A DNA stretch of 64,000 nt from NCBI RefSeq assembly GCF_040436345.1, contig NC_133235.1, forward strand, positions 17,198,660 through 17,262,659, given 5' to 3'. Below the pieces are notes generated by a model. That model ran no database searches. It was not told the origin of the DNA and worked only from the letters and a program-made list of their open reading frames with translations. The position numbers were made by a program, and so were the translations under genes. Origin of the DNA: Pagrus major (Eukaryota > Chordata > Actinopteri > Spariformes > Sparidae). Below are positions 12,501 through 24,499 of this stretch, in pieces (position 1 is the first letter of the stretch; each line of letters begins with the position of its first letter).

Positions 12501-15500
12501 TTTGCACCTTTCTAACCAAAGGGCCCGTTACCACAGCAACCCTTGTAGAGCCTCAGGAGTTGCAATCCAACTCTTGTGCAGTAACATGGCGGGCTCTAGG
12601 GCCTCTGATCTATTTCTACCACTGACTCTCCATCTCTGTGGCTTTATTAGCCTAACATGACCTGGCCCTAATCAGTGCTAAAGCAAAAAGCTGAAAGCAC
12701 TTTCTAAAAGTGCATCCTCCTCTACCTAAGTTCACTACCGTGTCTAGTGAACATCAAAAATAACACATTTTAACAACCTAGGCCTCATTTTAATTTTATT
12801 AAAAGCTGTGCAATGGAAAGAAACACAACGACAAAAGCAAGCTAAACTGTGCAATTTAACCAAATGAACCAAATCAGCAGTACATGACCAGTGGTCTGCC
12901 ACACTTGCTGTATTTCTGCGTGCGAATACTTTTAAGATCAATTGGTGTTTGATTTTTTGGTTGTTCATATTTGTTTTCACCCCTAAATTTATGCTTTACA
13001 TAATATGCTAAAAATGGTTATTAATTATGCTGTTTGTTTGCTCAAGTGGATGCCCCCTCCTCTCTGTAAAGCTGTGCTAAGGGCAGAATGAGTAGGCTTT
13101 GTCTGTTGTGGTTTGTAAATACAACATTCAGAGTCGGCCCCTCCTCCCCGGCTCAACACCATCAGAATTACACACCCCCTGACTGCAGTTGCCAGAACAC
13201 TGCCCAAAGTAGGCTACCACCTGGTTACTGTTTTAATAGTCCAGCAATTGGTTACTGGCTGGGTGCAACACACACCCACTGCTAAAGGTTGCTGCCCAGA
13301 AACATCCTGAACACAGCAAAATTAGAAAATAACAGCATAGGTCTGAGTCTCTGCAGATAGATATCGCCACACACTTCTAGTGGGTCACAAGTGATGATTG
13401 AGAGGGATTAATTTTGAGTTAGTCCAGACACTTTTCCTACTCATTCTGCCTTTAACTGGTGACATCAACCCTGCAACCAAAAAAGCAAGCAATCCAAAGC
13501 AAAAAATAAATAAGACATTTCATAAACAAAACTTACACTTTAAATAATTCACAAATTACACAGTTTTAAAGTCCCACTGCAGTTGTGATTTATTTATTTT
13601 TTATTTTCATCTTGCCTGTACAACACAGTGCAAATCTCAGCCTGTTTTTAAGTAATGTGAATTTGTGTACATTCAAATATGACTGAGACGCCTCATCGAC
13701 AAATTATTTTAATCAATCAGTTTTGCATTTCTTCCTCCAATGAAATCCACAGGGTGAACTAAAACAAATGTTCTGCCTGAAATGGTGAACAGCATGCTAC
13801 CAACTGTGCCGTAATAAACACTGTATGTGTGACCCACAGGGGATACCCAGCAATTTGAGACACAAACCCAAAGCAACATTTTATTCCTTTTTTTCCAGGA
13901 GAAAGAAATGCTTTTTTACAAATACAAAATGACTAATGTGGGAACGGCTATTAAACATCTAAGGTCTACACATGGCAGGATAAGGCACAGAGGCCCACCA
14001 ATGTGAAACAAAACTGTCTAAGCCCGTCCTCTGACATGTTCAGTAGCACTACACAAACTGCAGCCAACTACCAGCACACGACACTATGGCATCTTACAAT
14101 AAAAACCGTCTGTAGTTACCAATATCAAGCTCAACTTTTTTCCCCAATATTGCCATCATAAATTTGGCTTGTAAACTCAAAATTTGTTTCCCAGCTGAAC
14201 TTGGCAGTTCAAATAGTCATAATCCAGAACAGACCTACATTATGTACAGGCATGACTATAGGTCATACAAGGTCATAATGTTCCCACAAGAAGTCTTCCC
14301 TGCATTACTAGGAATTTTGAGAAGCTCATCTTTAGCTAATTGTTTTTCATTTAATACTGACAAATAAATGAACAAAACGAATTCAACAAATACATTTCAC
14401 CTCTCTCTGCTGGGCATATTGCATGTTTTACTTGCAACACATGATACAAACTGCCACAGACCACAGCCATACACAGAAAGAGAGGAAGCCCAAATTCTTT
14501 TGAAATGACCAAACCTCAACCAGAAGCTTAACACAAGTAGTAAGTTGAGCTTTGCATTCTGTAACTGCACATTTTCCTCCATCCATTTCCTGAATTATGT
14601 CAGACCTCCACAGGAGATACTTAGAGGTTTAGCTCATAAGTAAAAATACAACATGGAGTTAACTGGTGCTGGTCAGAGCAAAGAGGGTGCATTTGTAATA
14701 CGCAAACCTTCACTGACATCTTATTTGCAGCTACTGATGTGACAAAATTAGGAATCATTAACACATGTTCAGAAATCATCACACAATCAATGCAAAAGTT
14801 ATTCTTTACCAATCTCAGTCAATTTATCAGGTTTGTTCCAATAAACTGTTTTAACAAATTCCTTGTCTAACCACTGAAAGTATAGATTTTACTGCAGGGG
14901 GGCTTAAAGCTGTGAAGATTAACTAATGGCGGTCTAGATGCCTCACCTGGCTCAGAGTCAGAGTTCCCAGTCGGAGACTGGCAGAAACTTGAGGGCATGA
15001 ATACATTGTTCTTGGGAACTGCAAAGTAGCAAACAGGCAATGCACTCAGCATACAAATCAATGTGTACACCACAAGCAAGAACCAAGAAAAAACAAATGC
15101 TCTGCTTAGTCACCACGTGCCCTTACCAGAATGTGGGGGTGGGAACGATGAGGTCCTTTCCCTTTTCACAGGGGGGATATAGCTTCCCTCGTCTTTATCT
15201 GAATCTGGAAATGGTGACAAAATATTGTCCAGTTTTAATACATCTATGAGAAAGATAACATTAATAAAGAAAGTAGCTAGTTTGGACATTTAGATTTACC
15301 TTCTCCATCCTCTGCACTTGAGCCTTCTGCAGATCGCTGCAAGAGAACACAATGAGCTTTTTAGTTGATATTTATTCCAAAAGAGTAGTCCTGGTCATTC
15401 ATATTATTTAAAAGAATAAGGTCACTTAAAAAAATAACACTAGTTTGCATCTTGCTTGACCTCAGTGGTATTCAGTCTGGAGCTGAAATAATAGGAAACA

Positions 15501-18354
15501 TTAAAAAGTGGTATCAATTCAAGCAAGATGTACCTGATGTCACCAGATTTTGACATTTCATCAAGACTTTTAACAGCCCTGCAAATGGTCAGGGATTTGA
15601 TCTCAACAAATCTTCTGCAATATGTCAAGAATGCAGTCCAGACTCAATAAACAAAGTCAAATGATATGCAAATCATAATACATGGCTTCAGCTTAAGTAA
15701 ATAAGTGAATAACATGGAGAAACTTACCTTCTGTGCTTTATCTTTTTGGAAAACAAACACAGGAGGCGCTATGGCAGGCTTGTCTGTTAAGAGAAGATGT
15801 AAGCTAGTCATCCAAGCACTCAAAGTGTACAGCAATCCGGTCCATTTGGTTGTTTCTTCATTGTTTACAGTGAGAAACAAATAAGCTAAGGCTATGGCCT
15901 ACTAGTTTCATGGCCCTGATATTCCTCTTTAAAAAGCAGTGACCACATGGGTGTTGATAAAGCTAGTTTTAAAAGCATAATCATCAAGGACTGAATCAAA
16001 CACCCAAGTCTTATTGCACATATGATACCAAAAGTCATCCAAAATATGTGGCGGTGAACTTAAACATCATAGACATCCTATAGTTCACAGATGGTATATC
16101 AGGTGATATTTTTGGTTCACAAACCTGCAGTGCTTGCCTTAAGAAATACTTCCACCTTTATGAAGCTTCCCGTGAGGTAAAACACAAATGCTTACAGTTT
16201 ATTTGAATGTCAGATTTATCTGGGGTCAGTGTGAAAACAATCTGGTGACTCGAGAGAATACTGCTGAACGATGCGTAATTTCAGTGAGCGTCAACGAGGA
16301 AAATGAAATCAACTCTTTATCAGACTATACTACAGTTAATCATGAAATCCTATTAGGAACACCAGGAAGAAAGAGATCACATTAGGGCTGGACAGTATGG
16401 CCTTAAAATCATGATTTTTTTTAGGCTGTATCTCACAATAAATACCTACATATTTTGAAATGTCCTCAAAAGCACCTAATAGATGCTATGATTAAGCATC
16501 ATATCACAATATTTTTGACCAAATTACATCGGTGTTAATATTGTGACAATACTGTAGGAATGACTATTGGTAATTTTACATAACATAAAAACAATGGGGT
16601 TTATGATAAATAATCATCAGTAATGTGGATAAAATGACTAAGTGGGTAAAGACAAGTATTAGCACAAGTAGAACAGTCTGGAAAGTTTAGGAAATTACAT
16701 AATTTTACTGTAATGCGGCATTTAAAAACCAGGAAAAAGACAACACTTATGCCATATCATGATATAATGGTATCCAAAATCTCAGTTGGTATATAGTCAC
16801 ATATCACAATAATGATATACATCATATATTGCCCAGCCCTAGATCACATTATGCTGACCTAATCTGAGCAATTCTCAAAGACCAAACAATATGGCCAAAT
16901 GTAAAATATATTATTGTAAATACCCATATATCAAACAACCATCCAACTTTCAGCCATCCCACATGGCCAAACAGCACCTATAGCTACTTCTGCAACCAAA
17001 AAAGGGATTTTATTCAGCCCACCACCAAAGATGCTGTGGCTGCTATAAGCCATTGTCATAATCAAATAAGCAATCGCCATCCCAGGTGATAACTGATGTC
17101 ACCACGCGTCTACCTTCACACTGTAACCTCTCTCAGATGTGTAATCCTATAATGTTAGCAGACAAAGGTTTTCCTCCGTCTGGGTTGGGCCTATTAGACT
17201 GAGCAGGTGTAGCATCGTTGTCGTTGTGAGCCTTGCTGGGGCATAAAGGCATGCGGTAAAGGCAAAGTAGCCGACAGCACACAGCCAGGATTGTTTACTG
17301 CACCGACATGCAGCATCTCTAACACAACCCGTCATTGCTAATACAAGCTGTTATGTATGAGCGCGTTTAATGGCAGAAAACGTGAAAATGTTGTGTGACC
17401 TATATTTAACATCAGGCTTTGCATCTCTCTGTGACGTGCAGTTAGCTATTTTGGCCAGTGAATGCAACAATTCCAGCATGCAACACATCTATTCATATAA
17501 GACATTCAAGCAACCCGAGATGTTCCCGGCGTATGTTAACTAGCTAGCATTTACACTATATGACCCGCTCCAGCAAATAGTCGGCGCCACCGGTTGTTCC
17601 CTTAAGTACCGAACGTAGCCTAGCTTACTGGCTATAGTTAGCTTGCTAATGCGCTCCATCCCGCATGAGTCATCTCGCCAGACAAGCAAAGGCAAGATTC
17701 TCACTGATTTCTCCCATAGTCAACATTTCATCATAATGACAAACATATCTGATTAAACTAAATGGAGAGCATACAGAGAGCAGTGATTACAACCAAAGCA
17801 TCGTCTCTTAGCTGACGTTTTTCTCTCTGCGCGCCTAAATGAAAGTCAAGCAATCATGCAACTGAGCGCTAACTGCATAAAATAACAAGATGATGTCGAG
17901 CTGTAAGCGTTTCCCCATCACAAGACACAGCATCTAACTCGCGCCGCGCGTACATATGAGCTTTTCCGCTTTGGCCTAGCAAGCTTTGGTTTATTCTCAC
18001 ATTAAATCTTTTAGCTAACCACAAACGGCAAAACATACAGCCTATAAATAGCCGGGTGCTAGCGTTAGGAGGTAAGCCAGCTAGTGACAGGGAGCATTCG
18101 AGGGCGTTCCGAAGCATTCCAGGTATTAGCCGCAGCCCAGTCGTTAGCATTGTTAGCCCGCTTGCTAACGTTGTAGTCTAATGAACGCCGCGAAGCTATA
18201 AATCTCCTGAACTCACTGTTAACATGCAGCCAAGCAGCTTCATTCCAGCTATCAAATATGCAGACAATGTATAGGCGCCGTTTATAACGGCACAGTAGCG
18301 GTATTGTTTTTCTTACACTGCCACTTACTCACCTTCGTTTGCCAAGTCCGCCAT
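6564..18354 (-). CDS. ranbp3: Ran-binding protein 3
   Basis: RanBP3 is a nuclear Ran-GTP-binding cofactor of CRM1 export and also a Smad2/3 export factor. Seventeen coding exons (transcript order): 18354-18333, 15783-15728, 15336-15300, 15204-15127, 15018-14947, 12413-12348, 12147-12055, 11861-11752, 11394-11275, 10755-10655, 10549-10474, 10364-10268, 9034-8907, 8810-8690, 7955-7813, 6998-6803, 6607-6564. All junctions are GT-AG and in phase, giving 519 aa (human 567). Landmarks are the MADLANE start, the PPVKRERTSS basic signal in exon 4, two FVFGQN motifs (about residues 207 and 266), and a Ran-binding domain over about 325-455 with ERGRGLLRLNDMAS and TEDQGVKVFLIS. An acidic Ser-rich tail follows. 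The last exon adds 14 residues ending GST, as in human. It could be one of two teleost ranbp3 copies. Family identity is certain; the alternative exons used are not. Confidence 0.95.
12414..14946 (-). other. ranbp3 intron 5, nothing recognised
   Basis: This 2.5-kb intron separates the exon ending NSDSEP from the exon beginning EEKPMGFRLK. I see no extra exon, RNA gene or clean transposon in it. Confidence 0.5.
16383..16841. mobile_element. hAT-type MITE with 8-bp target duplication
   Basis: The left end reads TAGGGCTGGACAGTATGG. The right end is its inverted partner, ending ATATTGCCCAGCCCTA. An 8-bp direct repeat GATCACAT (16375-16382 and 16842-16849) flanks the element exactly. Eight-base target duplications and short inverted ends are the hallmark of hAT transposons. 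The 459-bp interior has no transposase frame, so it is non-autonomous. It sits in the first intron of ranbp3. Confidence 0.85.
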
Positions 18355-18450
18355 TTTACTTCGACGCTCACACACCCACAACCCACCGCGCAGATAATAC
18401 AAGTTGAGGCAGAGATGTTTCAGTGGCGGCGAGCACATTGCCGCCGTTTA
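18060..18450 (-). promoter_or_regulatory. ranbp3: probable ranbp3 promoter and 5' UTR
   Basis: Sequence around and upstream of the ranbp3 start codon is richer in CG dinucleotides than its surroundings (GCGCCGCGCG, GGCGGCGAGC, CGCCGCGAAG). No TATA box was seen at a sensible distance, which fits a broad housekeeping promoter. The extent is approximate. Confidence 0.45.
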
Positions 18451-18771
18451 TTGATGCAGCCAGCGACCCCCTCTCATCTCCTGTGCCCTCCACTAAGCCA
18501 GAAAGATACTGACTTTCCGTGGCTGTCACTATGTTTATGTTTCCTTTATTGAAAACAATGTCTTTAGCAATCTCAAGCAGCAGCTTAAAGTTTGTTTGGA
18601 AAGCCTGACCTGTCCAAGGCCTATACCATGCTGTGGTAACAGTTTTAAAAAGTGTCATGAGCTATGATGAGGTTGCACAGGAGGTCGAACAAGGAATATG
18701 AATAAGGTTAGATTTCTTTATCCTTGGAAAGAGCAGATTAAAACAAGTGATTAAAGTAATTAAAAAATGAC

Positions 18772-19728
18772 TTAAAGGTGCAATATGTGTTTTTTGGGGG
18801 AAGAAATTGTAATCAGAAGAGACAGATCTTCAGTGACTGATTTTTTATTATTATGGCTAAACAAACTAAATAAACTATCTTAGTTTATGTGACTGAATAA
18901 ACAAACTGACCTTAAAAGACAACACAATAGAGAGCCAAAGTTTGTTTGTCAGTTCAAAAGATAATATTTCAACTTGAGAAAGTCGCAGTTTGTCATAAAA
19001 CTAATGAAATATAAGACTGTGAAAATACGTAATTATGAAGACTACACAGCCAACAGTGGCTTTCACTACTGAACGGTCACTAAAACCCGTAACTTTAACA
19101 TTGTAGAGCTAATCCTGTATATTAGCAGCTCACAGAACTGACAAACTACACTTTCACATAACTGCAGTTGCCAATATGACCAGATTTATTGTGATTTTCA
19201 CCTTTTTTAGTGCCTTTTCTGTGCCGAGTTGGCGGCCATGTTGGTGTTGGTGACGTGTGTTGAGCGAGACGATGTTGATCACTGAGCGGTTTCACACAAA
19301 ACTAGATGATATTTTACTTAAATTATGACAAACTGTGACTTTCTTGACTTGGGAAATGATCTTTTATATTGACTAACATCATATGTTTAATGTTCATGGC
19401 ACAATTCAAGCGAAAATAAGTTTTTGGTAGTTCTTTTTTACTACCAAAATAAGTTTTTTCTGAAATAAAGTCCCACAGGGCAAACTGGAAGGGCTTGACT
19501 TCGGCTCTCCATTTCATACTGTTTTACTTCATTTATATTTGGCGGACCCTGCCACCATTCAAGCGTCAAACAGTGTTCTGGGGACCTTATTTACTTCTGA
19601 GAGAAGATTGTTTACTACATTATGGAAAAAATTAATATCTCTGAGTTTGTATCATCACCTCATTAATATTGTAAATATTAAAATTCTGAGTTTAAATTTC
19701 TTCTCCAAACTACATAGTGCTCCTTTAA
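18772..19728. mobile_element. TTAA-flanked MITE, long copy
   Basis: The element begins TTAA-AGGTGCAATATGTG and ends CATAGTGCTCCTTTAA, so the terminal inverted repeats are flanked by TTAA, as for piggyBac-like elements. Its right part, with GGCGGACCCTGCCACC and TGTTCTGGGGACCTTATTT, is clearly homologous to the shorter copy at 60156-60549. No transposase frame is visible. Confidence 0.75.
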
Positions 19729-19759
19729 GGTCCATTTGCTAGCTTTTTTTCTGGGGCTT

Positions 19760-20986
19760 TCAACCATATCTCAGATCTTCTACATTGTGATGGAGCTGAG
19801 TTGTCATGGAAATATCTTCGCTGGCATCATCATTGTCATAATGACTGATATCATCTAATGAGCACCGAGGCCTTGATGGATGAGAAATAGGCAGATTGCT
19901 TGGAGGAGGAACGCTTGTGCACAGTAAGTAAAAGCTACCACATAAAAAGATGAAAGATGTCCAGAGTGCAACAAAATCAGACCTCAAGAGAGGTTCCTCA
20001 GGACTTCGAAGGACGAGACCTAAAAGAGAAGCTGAAAAAAGTTTTTTTTTTAAAAACTCAAGATAAGTACTACAATGACATGTCACAGGGAGAAGGGTGA
20101 GTCAACAGCAAAGGTGGGTCATAAATAAGTCATAAAGTATATTTATACATTATGTAGAAAATGGACTAAGGAGAAATGAGACTTCCAATGGATTTTTTCT
20201 TACACCCATCCCACATTGAGAGTCATTGTAGTCATGGACTTTCTTTCTAGTTTATTTACCTTTCCAGTTGCAGCTGTAGCTCTGCAGGCTTCTCCAGAAA
20301 TATTACTCAACAGGTAGTGGTGGTGGTGGTGGTGGTGGTGTTGGTGGTGGTATGTAGTATAACAGCCAAAGATATGAAGGTAAACAAACAAGGCATAGTT
20401 CATGTTTCATGGATTCAGATTGTGTTTCTCTGAAAATGATCATGTCTACATTTATACACATGGTGGTGCAGTGCCGCCTCACAGTGAAAAGGTTAATAGC
20501 TTTACAGTAGAGTTGTGCCTTGTGTCTAGAAAAACAACTTCTCTGACAATTATAAGATATAAAAAACGGTCATGATGTTCACTGTGATGGTTTCAGATGT
20601 ATTTTTACAATGAACATTAGTGAAAAAAAAGAAAATTAAAACAAAAACAAACAGCTCTTTGGCAAACGGTCTGCAGTAAGTTCAAGAATGAGTGATTACG
20701 AAACAGATTCAATTAAAAGAAAGTCTTTTGAGTTTTATTGACGGTCATTGTTCCCACTGAAAACAATTATGTGTGTATCCTTGAGGTCTAACACACATGG
20801 GGAATACATTTCCTACCTCATAAGTCTTTTTGAATGTTTTGAAACAAGCATTGTTTACACCAGCTTGTGCTCGCTTTCCAATCTTTTACTGGTGCACTAC
20901 CTTTTATAGAGGCCACATTTGCCATGTTGTGAATCAGACATGAAAGCATGAATGGGCCACTCTGCAGTGCTGATTGGTTCCCAGAA
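19760..20986 (-). CDS. unidentified gene: C-terminal exons of a single-pass membrane protein (putative)
   Basis: Three candidate minus-strand exons join in phase: 20986-20901 (phase 0 start), 20291-20260 and 20031-19760 (stop TGA). Exon 1 reads FWEPISTAEWPIHAF... and ends GKCGLYK; exon 2 reads SLQSYSCNWK. Exon 3 carries a hydrophobic helix (FVALWTSFIFLCGSFYLLC) and then a polar tail with SLDDISHYDNDDASED, ending DLRYG. Acceptors of exons 1 and 3 have pyrimidine tracts. For exon 3 two in-frame AGs are possible (starts 20031 or 20019). The layout suggests an extracellular Cys-containing stem, one membrane helix and a short acidic cytoplasmic tail. Upstream exons were not found, so the N-terminus is missing. 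I do not recognise the family. It could instead be chance open frame, although the phase match and helix argue against that. Confidence 0.4.
20318..20352. repeat. (TGG)n microsatellite
   Basis: About ten tandem copies of TGG with one TTG interruption. It lies just upstream of the candidate second exon of the unidentified minus-strand gene, where its complement CCA-rich run could act as part of the pyrimidine-rich tract. Confidence 0.9.
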
Positions 20987-21369
20987 CTGTAAACACGGAA
21001 AGGCCACTTTACTCTGATCAAAGCCAGGAGTGCCACATGCTCAGACATTTAGGAAGCAAGTCTGAATTCAAGCTTTGACTCCTTTCAGTCTGTAGTTTCT
21101 GCATTATTATTATTATTGCTTGACATATTTATCGAACCCACCTGTTTTCATGTGGATCTTTTAACAGCTTTGTGGTGTATAGACTGTCTGAGCTGATTGG
21201 CCTGTGGGATTTTTCCAAACCAATGCAGTTCCCTTCACCTGCCACCAGAGGGAAAAATAGCATTGAAAACTGGAGATACAATCTCTCCTTTACACATAAA
21301 CATCACATACTATATTGTGTATCAGCTTTTTCAGAAATGTTATTCAGAACATACATAACATACTAATGA

Positions 21370-21905
21370 ATCAGTGCTTTAAATTCTTGAGGTTTGTGAA
21401 TAATTTTATACACATTTTCCCCACATAAAATAACATAACATAACATAACATAATACAACATAACACAACAGTATAACTAAACATAACATAACTTAGTACA
21501 ACATGATGTAACTTAACATAACATAACATAACACAACATAACACAACAGTATAACTAAACATAACATAACTTAATACAACATGATGTAACTTAACATAAT
21601 ATAACATAACACAACATAACACAACAGTATAACTAAACATAACATAACTTAATACAACATGATGTAACTTAACATAATATAACATAACATAACTTACTAA
21701 TAAATTGTTTTCAGTGCTTTGAATTCTTAAAGTTTGTGTATAATCTGATACATATTTTCCCCACATAACATGTCATAATGTAACATAACATAATATAAGT
21801 TAACACAACATAACATACTAATGAATACTTTTCAGTGCCTTTAATTCTTGAGGTTTGCAAATAATTTAATACACATTTTTCCCACATAACATAACATATA
21901 AATGT
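21370..21905. repeat. nested tandem array (AACAT units in a 78-bp higher-order repeat)
   Basis: The block is built from TAACATAACA pentamer runs. Within it a longer unit repeats with a period of exactly 78 bases: GTATAACTAAACATAACATA starts at 21471, 21549 and 21627. A second, longer phrase (CAGTGCTTT-AATTCTT-GGTTTG... to TTTTCCCCACATAA) recurs near 21372, 21712 and 21830 and punctuates the array. The 131-aa open frame over it is a repeat artefact. Confidence 0.9.
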
Positions 21906-21999
21906 TATAACTATATAAATATACTTTATTAAAAATGTTCAAGATTCCAGATTTTTTAGGAGAACATCATTATGTTCCTTAGGTGGGAATGGGCTCATA

Positions 22000-24120
22000 A
22001 CTGAATCAACTGTCACACACCATTTGTGAAGACAAATTCAAATGTACATACAGTGACAAAACTTAAATCCGCCTTTCTGTAACCTGTTTTTTCTGGAGGT
22101 AACTAGAAAATTAACCTTTTATCAATAGAAAATGACACTGTCATCCAGACATAATGAGATGATTATCTTATCTTGACATAATAAGATTAAAACAATAATT
22201 TGAATTGTAGCTGCTCTCTGTTGAGGAATGAAACCCATTTTTGTCACGCTGTCTCTCATTTTCCCTCTAACATTTTCTGTGCTGTGGAATAAGGGTCAAA
22301 GCAACACCTCCAACACAAACATGTTTTAAATGTTTGAATAAGAAAGTGACTATGTGCCAGATAAAGAAACAAGAGTTGGTCAGAAAACAAAGGACAAGTA
22401 CAGAACACACATAAACATAAACCAGTTGTTTGTCTTGTTAGTTCAATTATGGGTAAGGAACACAGAGTAGAACACATTTTATAAGAGTTTATATTGCACA
22501 ATACTAACCAAAAGTTTTGGCTAACTCATACTTCATATTTCCCTTCAGGCACGTCTCAAACAAGCCACTGCTTGCGTTTTATGCTGTTTACCAAAGAATG
22601 CCCTGGCCTGTCAGGAGAGCTTGGCTTGTGCTTCAAGCCATAACAGTTTCACTTCTTCTTATCCTCAGTGTAACCAATGTTCAATGTCCACTGTAAACCA
22701 GTGAGTCAACATTTTTATTGGTAGTAGGCCAGGGAGCCTAACTCAAACCAGAATATAATAGTAGCCCAGCTGAATGTTTGTAGATTTTCTTGTTGTGCCT
22801 GACAAAATGTCCCCACTGAGTGTAGCAGATTCCTAAACAGGCTCTGTAACATTGTTAAAATAGTACAAATGGCTATCTAATCTCAAAATCCATCATAGAC
22901 TGGTACAGCTGGCTTCTTGTCCTCCTGATGTGTGTGCAAGTCCACCTCAGACACCCTCCGTTACATAACAGGCTTCCTTTTTTAATTTGATTGTAACTAA
23001 TACCTAAAGATGAAACCCACACAAATTCCACTGGAAAACAATGAGGGTTATTATGATGCAACAATTTTCCACAAAACCACAAACCATCTTATTTGTTGAC
23101 TGGTATAATATTTGATCTTATCATCTGAGCAGTCTGACCTGAAGAACACAGTGTCTGGGTATTGCTAAATACAGCTCAGTGATGAATACATTTACAATAA
23201 AATTGGAAACGCTTGCTTGAAAGCTGCGCTCACAATAGTGCAGTGGATCAGCTCCAAAATGGGTAATTTAGCGACGTTTGGTATAAAAGGGCATAAATAT
23301 TCATACCCATGTGATTTTTCTTTGTACACAAAACTGCAGTGGCTAGGGAGTGTGCTCTGTACGTCTATCCCAATTTGCCAGTGTCACTTAGACATAGTTT
23401 TTTTGTGTGTCTCGATCCTAACGCCAGAAAGAATTCTAATATTGGAAAACCCCAACATCTATTACTTCTGTCTATAATATCTGATTATGGTTAAAACTAA
23501 AATTAATTGCAGATCTGTGAAGAGACAGGACCTCCTGTATCAAAAGCCAGATGCAATATGCAATCATACACCAACCCAACCCCTAAATCCTTACTTACCA
23601 CTTTGCTGCATAAGAGTTACACTAACTTCTGCGTTGACTGGCAAATTACAGCTATGCTATGCAATAAGTATGCTATGTTCTATACCAAAGTGCTTTTTGG
23701 AAATACTTGAAAGAGGAGGATATTAGGCTATTGCACAAGACAACCAAGGAAGGTTGAGGTGATTTAAACGTGTTGTGATGAGACAGTGTGATGTCACAGC
23801 ACTGTATTTGAGCCACAAAGCGTGCACAATGTGTAGTACAAGTATAACCTGTGGGAAGTAAGTGTTATAAATCTGAAAGTGAAGTTATGGCCCTCTCCCC
23901 ATTTATTCAGATGTGGGCCAGGTCTATTAGCCTGAAATTAGTGTTGCCAAGATGGCTGCTGAGTGACTTGCCTAAAAAAGGGGCTTTGAGAAAGTATGAT
24001 GATGTCTGGAAGTAGCATCGTTGGAGTTGTTGTCTTTTCACTGTTCAATTACACCCATTGCCAGTGAAAATGAATAATCGTGCCCCGACATGAGTAAGCA
24101 ACACAAACAATAAACAGTAG
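22000..24120. other. intergenic, no gene recognised
   Basis: Several short open frames occur on both strands, but none carries a known motif or joins to another through good splice sites. A minus-strand stretch near 22860-22960 can be read as a polar peptide ending VYDGF, but it lacks support. Confidence 0.5.
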
Positions 24121-24142
24121 GGTGGCTAGCTAGCTAGTTAAC

Positions 24143-24484
24143 GGGAGTGTACCTATGTTCCCCGGGTCCTATGTTCCCCACTGTTGCCGGGGAACATAGG
24201 ACCTTTTTTCTAAGAAAGGGTCCTAAGTAACTAACCCTAACCCCTAGCCCTAACCCCTAACCCTTTTGGGGGAAAGTGGGGAACATAGGACCCTTTTTCT
24301 AAAAAAGGGTCTTATGTTCCCCGGTCACATACACAGCGGGGAACATAGGACCCTTTGGGTGAACAGTGGGGAACATGGGACCCTTTTTTTTTTAGAAAAA
24401 GGGTCCTATGTTCCCTGGTCACATACAAAGCGGGGAACATAGGACCCGGGGAACATAGGACTCAAGGAACATAGGGATGATCCC
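24143..24484. mobile_element. palindromic MITE-like element with 9-bp target duplication
   Basis: A 9-bp direct repeat CTAGTTAAC (24134-24142 and 24485-24493) flanks a 342-bp element. Its ends are inverted: GGGAGTGTACCTATGTTCC on the left and GGAACATAGGGATGATCCC on the right. The inside holds about ten copies of GGGGAACATAGGACC in both orientations, forming stacked hairpins, around a short core of CCCTAACCC-type repeats. A 9-bp duplication fits Mutator-like elements, and an 8-bp reading would fit hAT. No coding frame. Confidence 0.75.
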
Positions 24485-24499
24485 CTAGTTAACCAACTA

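Noticed and set aside
20318-20352. Histidine-rich protein (HHHHHHHH) on the minus strand
   Set aside because: It is the reading of a (TGG)n microsatellite in one frame, with no gene context.
21371-21766. 131-aa minus-strand open frame rich in Val, Tyr, Leu and Cys
   Set aside because: It lies wholly in the AACAT tandem array. The peptide is itself periodic and has no known motif.
22873-23082. Possible exon encoding a polar peptide ending VYDGF on the minus strand
   Set aside because: The nearest upstream donor would leave an intron of about 50 bases, and no phase-matched partner exon was found.
24232-24266. Interstitial telomere
   Set aside because: The CCCTAACCC run is only about 35 bases, is degenerate and is enclosed in a transposed element with target duplications, so it is not a chromosome fusion scar.
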